Assembly: GCA_035517615.1 (NCBI GenBank)
Contig: DATIYM010000008.1
Coordinates: 62,001-126,000, forward strand
Reading direction: 5' to 3'
DNA length: 64,000 nt
DNA from: AG25 sp035517615
GTDB lineage: Bacteria > Gemmatimonadota > Gemmatimonadetes > Gemmatimonadales > GWC2-71-9
Part shown: positions 15,917 to 24,296 of the stretch, piece after piece
Layout of the letters: every line of letters begins with the position of its first letter
Position numbering within the stretch: position 1 is the first letter of the stretch
The notes under the pieces: generated by a model
Databases searched by the model: none
Told to the model about the DNA's origin: nothing
What the model saw: only the letters and a program-made list of their open reading frames with translations
Program-made: the position numbers and the translations under genes

Positions 15917-16384
15917 TCATCGCAAGCGGTAGCCCGTATCGGTGGGCGCTTGCCCGTCAATCGTCAGGATCTTGACGCTCTGATCCGCCACCGCGAGGTC
16001 CACGAACGCCAACGCGCCCGGGTGCTCCGCGACAAACCGGTTGAGCTCGGCCCCGTTTCCAATCGCCTTGGGCGGGGTCGCATCCTGACCCTGGAAAACG
16101 AGCTGCATCCAATGCCGCTGGAATCGGTCTCCGTCCATGCCCAACGCTGAGTCGTAGAACCGGGCCTGCGCCGGCGGATAGGTCACGAGCACGACTCGCG
16201 TTCCATTCGCGAAGGTGGCTGATTGCCCCAGATAGAGACGCCGCAGGTCCGAAAGCGAGAGGTTCTGAACGGAATTGCCGCGGTTGACAATCACGGCGAT
16301 CTGGGCGCGGGCCACGAGCGGCCACGCCACCAGCGCGAAAACGAGGAATCCTGAGGGGAGTCTGAGCCGCCTGGCGGCGCTCAG
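15917..16384 (-). CDS. PstS-like periplasmic phosphate-binding-type protein, probable CTG start
   Basis: A short periplasmic-binding-protein-like domain (SLSDLRRLYLGQSATFANGTRV, ELNRFVAEHPGALAFVD) of the PstS superfamily, about 130 mature residues. No ATG, GTG or TTG yields a full signal peptide: the GTG at 16330 cuts it in half. A CTG at 16384 with GGAG eight bases upstream gives a complete one (LSAARRLRLPSGFLVFALVA... ARAQ). That CTG overlaps the TGA of a 12-codon upstream ORF (CTGA), like the ATGA couplings elsewhere. It sits between the chemoreceptor and porin genes. Confidence 0.72.
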   Translation of the reverse strand: MSAARRLRLPSGFLVFALVAWPLVARAQIAVIVNRGNSVQNLSLSDLRRLYLGQSATFANGTRVVLVTYPPAQARFYDSALGMDGDRFQRHWMQLVFQGQDATPPKAIGNGAELNRFVAEHPGALAFVDLAVADQSVKILTIDGQAPTDTGYRLR

Positions 16385-16419
16385 TGCGAAGGCTCCTGTA
16401 CCGGGGTCAGGGAAACCAT
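16381..16419 (-). CDS. 12-codon ORF upstream of the PstS-like gene
   Basis: ATG 16419 to TGA 16381-16383 encodes MVSLTPVQEPSH in a different frame from the PstS-like gene. Its stop overlaps the proposed CTG start, so it may deliver ribosomes by coupling. Alternatively a one-base error or frameshift splits what should be a continuous N-terminus beginning here. It has no clear ribosome site of its own. Confidence 0.3.
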   Translation of the reverse strand: MVSLTPVQEPSH

Positions 16420-16459
16420 GAGGGGCATAGGATAGGAAATGGTTACGGCAGAATCAAGC

Positions 16460-18541
16460 TCAGTCTGCGGCGTCGCTCACCGGTTTCGGTTCGGCGATGA
16501 TGCGGAACGATTGCACCGCGCCTGTGAGGCGGTCGGCCGCCTCGGCAAGTTGATTGGCGGACGAGGCGATATCCTGTGTGGAGGCAGATTGCTCCTCGCT
16601 CGACGCGGCAATTTCTTCGCTCGAGGCGAGCAACCCCTCAGTGCTGTGCGCGAGGGTTTGCAATCGCGCCGAGATCTCCTGCACCAAGGCCCGGACCTCG
16701 CCCGCCGAGTTGGCGATCTCACGACCCCACAGATCGTTTGCTTCCGCCGCGATGGCGGCATTGCCGAGCCCCTCCGCCGCTGTCTGGGCGGCCTGCCGCG
16801 CCGCCGCGCTCCCCTGTGCCAACTGCACCAGGCGATCGCGCGTTGCCTGCACCCGCGCGAGCACACCGCGGACCGTATCGGCGGTTTCGCCGGCGGCCAT
16901 GGCCGCCACCGAGGCGAGCTTGCGAACCTCATCGGCCACGACCGCGAAGCCCCGGCCCTGCGGTCCGGCGCGCGCGGCTTCGATCGCGGCGTTGAGCGCG
17001 AGCATGTTGGTCTGCGTCGCCACGGCCTTCGTTTGAGTGACGAATCGCTGAATCTCGGTGGACGCCGCGGCCAGCGCCTCCGCTTCGGCGGCCCCCCGGC
17101 TCACCTCCTCGGCCAGCTTCGCGAGCTCCGCGGTGCTCTGATCGAGTACTTCCTTGTTGCGCTTTGCCAGCGCCAGGAGATTGTTGTTGCGCCGCACAGA
17201 GTCCGCGGAACCGTCGGCGAGAATTGTCGTGATCGCAAGGATTTTCTGCGCGTCTTCCGCGGCGGCCCGCACGAGCTGCGCCTGGTCGGCCGACTGGCGG
17301 GAGAGGTCCTGGCACGTCGCCGCCATCTCCTCGGTCGAGGCGCTCATTTCCTGAGTAGACGCGGAAATCTCCGAGGCCATCGCGGCGGCTTCGTCCGCCG
17401 CCGTACGGATCGCGCCGACCAGGCGCCGCAGCGCCGCGACCATCGTTTGCACGGAACTCACGAGCTCGCCCACCTCGCTGCGCTCATCCGCGCGCCGCGT
17501 CAGGCTGACCGACAGGTCTCCTCCCGCCACGCGGCTCGCGGCGGCGCCGACGGCCTCGATCGGCCGGGTGACGCGCTCCTCGAGCCACCGGCCGCGCTGC
17601 CATAACAGCACCATCGCGAGTGCCAGTACCACGAGCGAGCCAAGCCAGATCGATCGCCGTGTGGTCTGCACCGCCGCGTATGCTCGGCTCGTCGGCTGTC
17701 GAAACAACACCCACCATGCGCCCTTGTTGGCCATGGTCGAGATGACGAGGTCAGGGCCGCGCGAGGTCGCCACGACCACCGTGGCAGGGACGTCCTGACG
17801 CGGAATGAGGCGTTGCTCGGGGAGCGCTTGAAGCAGCTGTGAGGAATTGGGCGTGACGAGGAGCCGGCCGGCACTGTCCACGACCTGCAGATACGCGCTA
17901 TCCCCGAGATCGGCGACTGCAAGCAGCCACGCCAGCTTGTCGAGGGCGAATGAGGCGCGAAGCACGCCGAGCGGCCGCCCCGCGCCGGATCGGACCGCCA
18001 CCGCGTATTCGACGATGACCGCGGCCGAGCTCGAATCGTACCGCGGTACGCCGTCGAAAACGCCGTCGCGCATCGCGACTCGCCACCACTCCTCGTCCGC
18101 GTGACCGAACCCGGTGGGTGGCCTCGACGCGAGCACGTTGAAGCCGTGACTCTCCGTGAGCAGCAGTTGAGTGAGGTCGGAGTGTTGCGGGTACGCCTGC
18201 AGGAACGCGCGAAGATCAGGGTCATTGCCAAGCTCGCGGTGGCGCGCGAGCCGGGAGTCGAGCTTTTGCTGGGTGGCGAGCTGAGCGGCCTGTCGCACCG
18301 CGGTGACCACGGCGGGGGAGGTGGCGAGCACCTCGGTTTCATGGCGTCGCTCGCGCATGTAGCTCGAGGCGAGTGCCGCGACCCGGGTGCCAACCTCCCG
18401 CCCGCGCTCGTTGGTAAGGCGCTCGAGTGTGCGCCTTGCGGCTTCGCCCCCGAGCCCTCCCAGAACCGTCATCAGGGCAACGGCGGCCAGAGCCCCCTTA
18501 AGGAGGAAGCTCGAGCGGATTTGCTCGAAGCTGATCGGCAT
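16460..18541 (-). CDS. methyl-accepting chemotaxis protein
   Basis: The ATG at 18541 gives 693 residues. Order: transmembrane helix (about 14-32), periplasmic sensor region to about residue 295 (probably Cache-like), second helix, HAMP (RWLEERVTRPIEAVGAAAS), then a long coiled-coil signalling domain. Its hairpin tip contains GPQGRGFAVVADEVRKLA, the CheA/CheW contact. The sensor region holds DSSSAAVIVEYAVAVRS and LRASFALDKL, as in double-Cache ligand modules. It leads the unit with the PstS-like protein and porin, so it may sense the ligand those proteins handle. Starts further upstream would crowd the divergent leuS promoter. Confidence 0.92.
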   Translation of the reverse strand: MPISFEQIRSSFLLKGALAAVALMTVLGGLGGEAARRTLERLTNERGREVGTRVAALASSYMRERRHETEVLATSPAVVTAVRQAAQLATQQKLDSRLARHRELGNDPDLRAFLQAYPQHSDLTQLLLTESHGFNVLASRPPTGFGHADEEWWRVAMRDGVFDGVPRYDSSSAAVIVEYAVAVRSGAGRPLGVLRASFALDKLAWLLAVADLGDSAYLQVVDSAGRLLVTPNSSQLLQALPEQRLIPRQDVPATVVVATSRGPDLVISTMANKGAWWVLFRQPTSRAYAAVQTTRRSIWLGSLVVLALAMVLLWQRGRWLEERVTRPIEAVGAAASRVAGGDLSVSLTRRADERSEVGELVSSVQTMVAALRRLVGAIRTAADEAAAMASEISASTQEMSASTEEMAATCQDLSRQSADQAQLVRAAAEDAQKILAITTILADGSADSVRRNNNLLALAKRNKEVLDQSTAELAKLAEEVSRGAAEAEALAAASTEIQRFVTQTKAVATQTNMLALNAAIEAARAGPQGRGFAVVADEVRKLASVAAMAAGETADTVRGVLARVQATRDRLVQLAQGSAAARQAAQTAAEGLGNAAIAAEANDLWGREIANSAGEVRALVQEISARLQTLAHSTEGLLASSEEIAASSEEQSASTQDIASSANQLAEAADRLTGAVQSFRIIAEPKPVSDAAD

Positions 18542-18609
18542 CAGGGCTTGAGGGCGGTAAGGTAGGGCCGGTTTCACGCGGGAGCAAGCGTATTTAGTTT
18601 CAGGCACTT

Positions 18610-21030
18610 ATGACGAGCACGACGCATCCGACGCCGGTGTACGATCCGGCTCAGGTTGAAGCGCGCTGGCAGGAGCGCTGGGACGAGGAACACACCAACG
18701 AGCCCGACCTCGACCATCCGGCACGGCCGTTCTACAACCTCATGATGTTTCCCTATCCCTCGGCAGAGGGATTGCACGTGGGAAACATGTTTGCGTTCAC
18801 CGGCGCGGACATCTACGGCCGGTTCAAGCGGCTCCAAGGCCACGCGGTGTTCGAGCCGATCGGGTTCGATGCGTTCGGCATCCACTCCGAGAATTACGCG
18901 TTGACGATCGGCGTCCATCCCGCCCGCCTCATTCCCCAGAACATCGCCACGTTCCGGCGTCAGCTGCGGCGATTCGGGGGGATGTTCGATTGGCGTCATG
19001 AGGTCTCGACCACCGATCCCCGGTACTACAAGTGGACCCAGTGGCTGTTTCTCCAGCTCTTGAAGGCGGGCCTCGCGTTCCGCAAGAAGGCCGCCGTCAA
19101 CTGGTGCCCGTCCTGCAAGACGGTGATCGCCAACGAGCAGGTGATCAACGGCTATTGCGAGCGACATCCCGACGTCAAAGTCGAGCAGCGGTTCCTGGAA
19201 CAGTGGTTCTTCGCGATCACGAAGTACGCCCAGCGGCTGCTCGACAATCTCGAGACGCTCGACTGGTCCAGCAGCACGATCGCGATGCAGCGAAACTGGA
19301 TCGGCCGGAGCGAGGGAGCGGAGCTCGTCTTCGCGGCGCCCAGCGGAGAAACGATCACCGTCTACACGACGCGTCCGGACACGGTGTTCGGGGCGACGTA
19401 CCTCGTGCTCGCGCCCGAGCACCCGCTGGTCGAAGCGCTCACCGCGGACGAGCAGCGCTCGGACGTTCACCGCTACCAGCGCCGGGTCGCGACGCAGGAT
19501 ATCGTCTCCCGCAAAGTGGGCGACAAGACGAAGACCGGAGTATTCCTCGGCTCGTATGTTCGCAACCCCGCGACCGGCGCCTCGATCCCGGTCTGGATCG
19601 CGGACTACGTGCTGATGGAGTACGGCACGGGAGCGATCATGGCGGTGCCCGCGCATGATCGCCGAGACTACGACTTCGCGGTGCAGTTCGAGCTGCCCAT
19701 CGTCCAGGTGGTCCGGCACGCCGACGATCCGTTGCCGCTCGAGTCCGAAGACGGCACACTCGTGAATTCAGGGCAATTTGATGGATTGACGTGCAAGGTG
19801 GCGCAGCGACGCATCGTGGAATGGCTCGGCGGCCAGGGGTTCGCGACCGCGCGCGTGCAGTTCAGCCTCCACGACTGGTGCATCTCGCGCCAGCGCTACT
19901 GGGGTCCCCCCATTCCGGTCATCTATTGCGACCGTTGCGGCCCGGTGGGCGTGCCGGAACAAGACCTTCCGGTCGAGCTGCCGCTCATCGAGGATTTTCG
20001 CCCGGACGACACGGGGGTAAGCCCGCTCGCACGCCACCGGGAGTGGTATTACGTGGCGTGTCCGAGCTGTGGCGCGATGGGTCGCCGCGAAACCGACGTG
20101 TCGGACACGTTCCTCGATTCGTCCTGGTACTATCTCCGCTACCCGTCCAGTGAATTCGACGATCGTCCCTGGGACGGGGAGCGCACCCGAGCCTGGCTAC
20201 CGGTGACGAGCTACATCGGCGGGAACGAGCACGCCGTGCTGCACCTCCTGTATTCGCGGTTCATCACCATGGTGCTGCACGATCTCGGGCACGTCACGTT
20301 CGACGAACCATTCCCCAAGCTGCGGGCGCATGGCCTCATCATCAAGGACGGCGCAAAGATGTCCAAGTCCCGGGGCAACGTCGTGATCCCGGATGCGTTC
20401 ATCCAGAAGTGGGGCGCGGACACGTTCCGGATGTACTTGATGTTTCTCGGGCCGTTCCAGGAAGGCGGCGACTTCCGGGACGAGGGAATCACGGGCATTC
20501 GCCGCTTTCTCGATAAGGTCTGGCTGCTCGCCCACGAGTCCTCGGCCGAGCCGGATGGCACCATACCCGCGGAGATCGAGCGCAAGCTCCATCAGACGAT
20601 CCGCAAAGTCACCGAAGACACGGAGCGGCTCGGCTACAACACCGCCATCGCGGCGATGATGGAGTACGTCAATCTCACCCGCGAATCGAGCGTCAAGGCG
20701 CGGGGGGCTGTGCTGCCGCTCGTCGTCATGCTCGCGCCGTTTGCCCCCCACCTCGCGGAGGAGCTGTGGGAGCGAATGGGGCACCGCACGTCGGTGTTTG
20801 CCGCGCGCTGGCCCGCCTACGACGCGCGCCTCGCCGCGTCCGGTAATATCGAGATCGCCGTCCAGGTGAACGGCAAGGTCCGCTCGCGCCTCACCGTGCC
20901 ACGCGGCCTAGCCGAGGGAGCCATCGCGGAGCTGGCACTGGGCGATAGCACGGTGCAGAAATTCGTGGAGGGAAGGAAAGTCCAAAAGACGATTTACGTT
21001 CAGGATCGACTGCTGAACCTGGTCGTCTAA
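18610..21030 (+). CDS. leuS: leucyl-tRNA synthetase
   Basis: Class I synthetase of 806 residues charging tRNA-Leu. It has the HIGH-equivalent HVGN in PYPSAEGLHVGN (about 48-59), a zinc-ribbon-like WCPSCKTVIAN...CERH, the CP1 editing domain with TTRPDTVFGATYLV (from about 253), and KMSKS at 583-587. A C-terminal anticodon domain ends with VQVNGKVRSR. Length and order are those of bacterial LeuRS. It starts 68 bp from the divergent chemoreceptor start and has no obvious strong ribosome site. Confidence 0.97.
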   Translation: MTSTTHPTPVYDPAQVEARWQERWDEEHTNEPDLDHPARPFYNLMMFPYPSAEGLHVGNMFAFTGADIYGRFKRLQGHAVFEPIGFDAFGIHSENYALTIGVHPARLIPQNIATFRRQLRRFGGMFDWRHEVSTTDPRYYKWTQWLFLQLLKAGLAFRKKAAVNWCPSCKTVIANEQVINGYCERHPDVKVEQRFLEQWFFAITKYAQRLLDNLETLDWSSSTIAMQRNWIGRSEGAELVFAAPSGETITVYTTRPDTVFGATYLVLAPEHPLVEALTADEQRSDVHRYQRRVATQDIVSRKVGDKTKTGVFLGSYVRNPATGASIPVWIADYVLMEYGTGAIMAVPAHDRRDYDFAVQFELPIVQVVRHADDPLPLESEDGTLVNSGQFDGLTCKVAQRRIVEWLGGQGFATARVQFSLHDWCISRQRYWGPPIPVIYCDRCGPVGVPEQDLPVELPLIEDFRPDDTGVSPLARHREWYYVACPSCGAMGRRETDVSDTFLDSSWYYLRYPSSEFDDRPWDGERTRAWLPVTSYIGGNEHAVLHLLYSRFITMVLHDLGHVTFDEPFPKLRAHGLIIKDGAKMSKSRGNVVIPDAFIQKWGADTFRMYLMFLGPFQEGGDFRDEGITGIRRFLDKVWLLAHESSAEPDGTIPAEIERKLHQTIRKVTEDTERLGYNTAIAAMMEYVNLTRESSVKARGAVLPLVVMLAPFAPHLAEELWERMGHRTSVFAARWPAYDARLAASGNIEIAVQVNGKVRSRLTVPRGLAEGAIAELALGDSTVQKFVEGRKVQKTIYVQDRLLNLVV

Positions 21031-21037
21031 TCGACAG

Positions 21038-22156
21038 TCAAAACACTTTCGCGATCAGATCTCCCACGACATAGCCCACCGCTGCCACACCCAGTCCCAC
21101 CACGAACATGTCCATCCCGCTCCGCAGCATGCCGCGGCCGGTGAAGAGGCTGCGCGCGCCGCCCACGACGAAGTGTGACATCATCGCGATGATGAACGCG
21201 ATCCAGGCGGCCGAGCGACCGGAAAACACGAGGAACGGTGCGACGGGAATAAAGGCGCCGATGGCGGTCGCCGCGCCGGTCAGCCAACCCTCGCGCAACG
21301 GCGTTGCCTGGGCTTCGCCGATCTTCAGTTCTTCGCGCACCTGCTCGCCCAGCGCGCGCTGCGGATCGCGCATGACCTCCTCCGACATGCGCCGCGCGGT
21401 GCGCGGGTCGACACCCTTGGCCTGATACAGCAACATCAGCTCTTCCTGCTCCACGTCAGGCATCAGGCGGATTTCTTCTTTTTCCATCGCGATCTCGTGC
21501 GCGTACACTTCCTGCTCGCTCTTCGCCGCGAGATATCCCGAGGCTCCCATCGACAGTGCGTCGGCGATCATGCCGGCGATCCCGGAGACCAGAATGACAT
21601 GGGGGGCGACGGACGCGCCGATGACGCCGGCGACCAGGCCAAAGTTCGCGGTCAATCCATCATTGAAGCCGTACACGACGTTGCGGAGGAATCCGCCGGA
21701 TTCCGTCCGGTGCCACGGCTCGGCGCTCTGGCCCGCGAGGCTCGCAAGCGTGCCGGCGTGCTCGGCCGACTCTCGGGCCAACGTGAGCGAGACCTGACGG
21801 GCGTCCTCGGCACGCGAGGCCGAATGCAGATCCATGTACCCTTTGACCTCACGTCCTTCCTCTCGCAACAGCAGCGGAAGGAGATACCGCGGGCCGAACC
21901 GGCGCCCAAGCCAGGCCATGATCCGCGCGGAAAGCGATGGACGCTCGTTGGCAGGAACGGGGTGACCGTTGTCGGCCAGCAGCTTGGCCCACAAGTCCGT
22001 GTGCCGCCGCTCCACCTGCGCCAGTTGGCGATAGATTTCCTGCTTTCGCGGGTCGGCTTCTTCGGAGGCGAGGGCGACGTAGAGGTAGGCGGCATCGAGC
22101 TCGTCCTGCCAGTGGTGCAGCCAGGAGTGCAGCGTCGGGCGGTCGGGAGCGGTCAT
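21038..22156 (-). CDS. MbfA-like membrane ferritin / VIT iron exporter
   Basis: The ATG at 22156 gives 372 residues. Residues 1-145 form an erythrin/ferritin-like four-helix domain with iron ligands (E19, and E49/H52 in VERRHTDLW, later ESAEHAG). Residues from about 158 form a VIT1-type membrane domain (NVVYGFNDGLTANFGLVAGVIGA) with a cytoplasmic Glu-rich metal arm (EKEEIRLMPDVEQEELMLLY). This fusion matches MbfA of alphaproteobacteria, an Fe/Mn exporter protecting against iron and peroxide stress. It is divergent from an ECF sigma operon with 109 bp between them. Confidence 0.88.
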   Translation of the reverse strand: MTAPDRPTLHSWLHHWQDELDAAYLYVALASEEADPRKQEIYRQLAQVERRHTDLWAKLLADNGHPVPANERPSLSARIMAWLGRRFGPRYLLPLLLREEGREVKGYMDLHSASRAEDARQVSLTLARESAEHAGTLASLAGQSAEPWHRTESGGFLRNVVYGFNDGLTANFGLVAGVIGASVAPHVILVSGIAGMIADALSMGASGYLAAKSEQEVYAHEIAMEKEEIRLMPDVEQEELMLLYQAKGVDPRTARRMSEEVMRDPQRALGEQVREELKIGEAQATPLREGWLTGAATAIGAFIPVAPFLVFSGRSAAWIAFIIAMMSHFVVGGARSLFTGRGMLRSGMDMFVVGLGVAAVGYVVGDLIAKVF

Positions 22157-22265
22157 GCCGGAAGATACCGCCGGCTGCTCCAAGTTCCAAGATGCCAACC
22201 ACTTACCTCGCAGAGTCCGACGTGCGACGTTTGTATGCAGGGCAACATCACTAATTCATGGGGAG

Positions 22266-22805
22266 ATGAGTATCTCACTGGCCGTCTCGGATGTTCTGAT
22301 CGCCCGCGCAAAATCCGGTGACCTCGAGGCGCTCGAAGCCTTGTACCGTGCCTTCGAAACCCCGGTTTACAATCTCGCGCGGCGGATCCTGCGGAGCCCC
22401 GAAGACTCCGAGGACGTGCTCCAGGAAACGTTCCTCGAGGTCGTGCGCAGCATCGGGTCGTTCCGCGGGGAAGGTCATCTCTGGGGATGGATCCGGCAGA
22501 TTGCGGCGTCGAAGGCGTTGATGCGCATTCGCCGGCGCCAGGTGCGCAACGAAGAGACGTTCGACGAAGAATTCGCGGGATCGTCGGCCCAGCCAAGCGT
22601 ACCGATTCGCGTCGACCTTGAACGGGCGCTCGAGAACCTGAGTGAGACCTCGAGGGCCGTCGTGTGGCTGCACGATGTCGAGGGATATACGCATGAAGAG
22701 ATCGGGGACATGATGGGCAAGACAGCGAGTTTCTCGAAATCACAATTGGCGCGCGCGCACAGCAAGTTGCGTCGCCTGCTCGGCGAGGAGCGAACGGCCG
22801 AATGA
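22266..22805 (+). CDS. ECF-type RNA polymerase sigma factor
   Basis: A sigma-70 family factor of 179 residues: region 2 (LEALYRAFETPVYNLARRIL, SEDVLQETFLEVVRSI, GWIRQIAASKALMRIRRR) and region 4 (LENLSETSRAVVWLHDVEGYTHEEIGDMM). The ATG at 22266 abuts a GGGGAG, too close for a normal ribosome site. A TAATTC eight bases upstream would make a leaderless transcript. It overlaps the anti-sigma gene as ATGA and should be released to transcribe an envelope-stress regulon, probably including its own operon. Confidence 0.9.
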   Translation: MSISLAVSDVLIARAKSGDLEALEALYRAFETPVYNLARRILRSPEDSEDVLQETFLEVVRSIGSFRGEGHLWGWIRQIAASKALMRIRRRQVRNEETFDEEFAGSSAQPSVPIRVDLERALENLSETSRAVVWLHDVEGYTHEEIGDMMGKTASFSKSQLARAHSKLRRLLGEERTAE

Positions 22806-23383
22806 TGCATTGCACGCTTGAAGACCTGCTGGCGCTGCGCGACAACGAGGGATCGTCGTGGGCACGACAGCATCTGGATGGGTGCGAGGTGTGCCACACC
22901 GAGCTCGACGCCATGTATCAGCGCGTGGCGCGGCTCAAGGCGCTGCCTCCGTTGTCCCCCCCGCGCAGTCGCTGGCCGGCCATCCGCAATCAGGTGCTGG
23001 CCTCGCAGGCGCGGCGCCGGCAGCGCTGGATGGCTTCGGGGTTGGCCGCCGCGGCGCTCCTTGCCGGGGTGCTCGTGCTCCGGCCGCACCAGGTGACGCC
23101 CGCTTACGCGCAGGAGCTGGTTCAGGCTAAGCAGCAGTCTGCGTCGCTCGAGGCGGAGCTGCAGAGCCTCGATCCGGACTCGCGGGTCGAGAGTGGCCGC
23201 GCGGCGGCGATGGCGGCCGTCCTGGAAGACCAGATCGCCGCCGTGGACGCGCAGCTTTCCGGTCTCGAGGGTAGGCAACCCGGAATCGGGCAGGCGGCCG
23301 TGCAGCTGTGGCAGGATCGCGTGAATCTCATGCAGCAGCTCGTCGACGTGCATGCGACGAACGCGGCGTACGTGGGTCTGTAG
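22802..23383 (+). CDS. anti-sigma factor, single-pass membrane protein
   Basis: 193 residues: an N-terminal zinc-type motif (ARQHLDGCEVC, about 21-31) as in ZAS anti-sigma domains, one transmembrane helix (about 76-94), then a periplasmic helical region rich in Ala, Gln and Glu likely to form a coiled coil (AKQQSASLEAELQSL, LEDQIAAVDAQL). It is translationally coupled to the sigma factor by a 4-bp overlap. It should hold the sigma factor at the inner membrane until the periplasmic part receives a signal. Confidence 0.87.
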   Translation: MMHCTLEDLLALRDNEGSSWARQHLDGCEVCHTELDAMYQRVARLKALPPLSPPRSRWPAIRNQVLASQARRRQRWMASGLAAAALLAGVLVLRPHQVTPAYAQELVQAKQQSASLEAELQSLDPDSRVESGRAAAMAAVLEDQIAAVDAQLSGLEGRQPGIGQAAVQLWQDRVNLMQQLVDVHATNAAYVGL

Positions 23384-23426
23384 CCAACCGTCTTTGCGAT
23401 TGAGGGAAAGGATCGGGCCTGGCCGG

Positions 23427-24290
23427 ATGAAATGGATGTTCGCACTCGTGGCTGTCGTGATCGTCGCGCCGGGCACAGCCCAGGCGCAGAACCCGACACG
23501 CCCCGGTGACCCGCGATACGGCTTCCCGCCCGGGGAGCACCATGGCCGGCTTGGCGTGCTCGTCAACACGCAGGCCGATCCCGAGACTGACAGCATCGGC
23601 GCCCACATCGAAGCCGTCACTCCAGGCAGTCCCGCCGCCAGAGCCGGCCTCAAAGCTGGCGACGTGATCACCAAGTTTTCGGGCAGCGCCCTCGCGGGCG
23701 CAACCTCCGAAGAGGCGGGCGGCTCGGGCCCCGGTCGCAAGCTGGTCGAACTGGCTCGCGCTCTCGAGCCCGGCGATTCCGTGCGCGTCGAGTATCGTCG
23801 CGGCGTGGCGGTCCGGACGACGACGCTCGTCGCGGGCGACGTGAGTGTGATCTCCGGCGTCGATCGATTCGCGGTCCCACCCGGGCTTCCGGGTGGGCGC
23901 GTGTCGATGATTCCGGGGCCGGACGACTTCATGTTTTGTTTCGGCGAATGGTGCGACATGCAGATCGTGTCGCTCAACCCCGATCTCGGAGAGTATTTCG
24001 GCACGAAGGAAGGCATTCTCGTCGTCAAGGCATCGGGCGATACGTCCCTCCCGCTCAAGAGCGGCGATGTGATCCTCGCGATCGGCGGCCGCAAACCGAC
24101 TTCTGCGGCGCACGCGATGCGCATTCTCCGCTCGTACGAGGCCGGCGAGACGGTCTCGATCGACATCATGCGCCGGCAAAAGCGAGCCACGATCACGTGG
24201 CACGTGCCGGCCCGTGACAATCAAATGCATCACTTCAGATTCAGAGAGATGCGTCCCGACTCCGAGGGCGGGGACGCGCCGCAGGGCTAG
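23427..24290 (+). CDS. secreted protein with two PDZ domains
   Basis: The ATG at 23427 gives 287 residues: signal peptide (MFALVAVVIVAPGTAQAQ), a PDZ domain about 42-130 (GRLGVLVNT...AGLKAGDVITKFSG), and a second PDZ about 180-270 (EGILVVKASGDTSLPLKSGDVILAIGG). No protease domain is present. Third gene of the sigma/anti-sigma operon. PDZ domains in such units commonly recognise misfolded protein tails or present substrates to site-1/site-2 proteases, so it may be a periplasmic sensor or adaptor for anti-sigma turnover. That role is inference. Confidence 0.82.
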   Translation: MKWMFALVAVVIVAPGTAQAQNPTRPGDPRYGFPPGEHHGRLGVLVNTQADPETDSIGAHIEAVTPGSPAARAGLKAGDVITKFSGSALAGATSEEAGGSGPGRKLVELARALEPGDSVRVEYRRGVAVRTTTLVAGDVSVISGVDRFAVPPGLPGGRVSMIPGPDDFMFCFGEWCDMQIVSLNPDLGEYFGTKEGILVVKASGDTSLPLKSGDVILAIGGRKPTSAAHAMRILRSYEAGETVSIDIMRRQKRATITWHVPARDNQMHHFRFREMRPDSEGGDAPQG

Positions 24291-24296
24291 ACCGGG

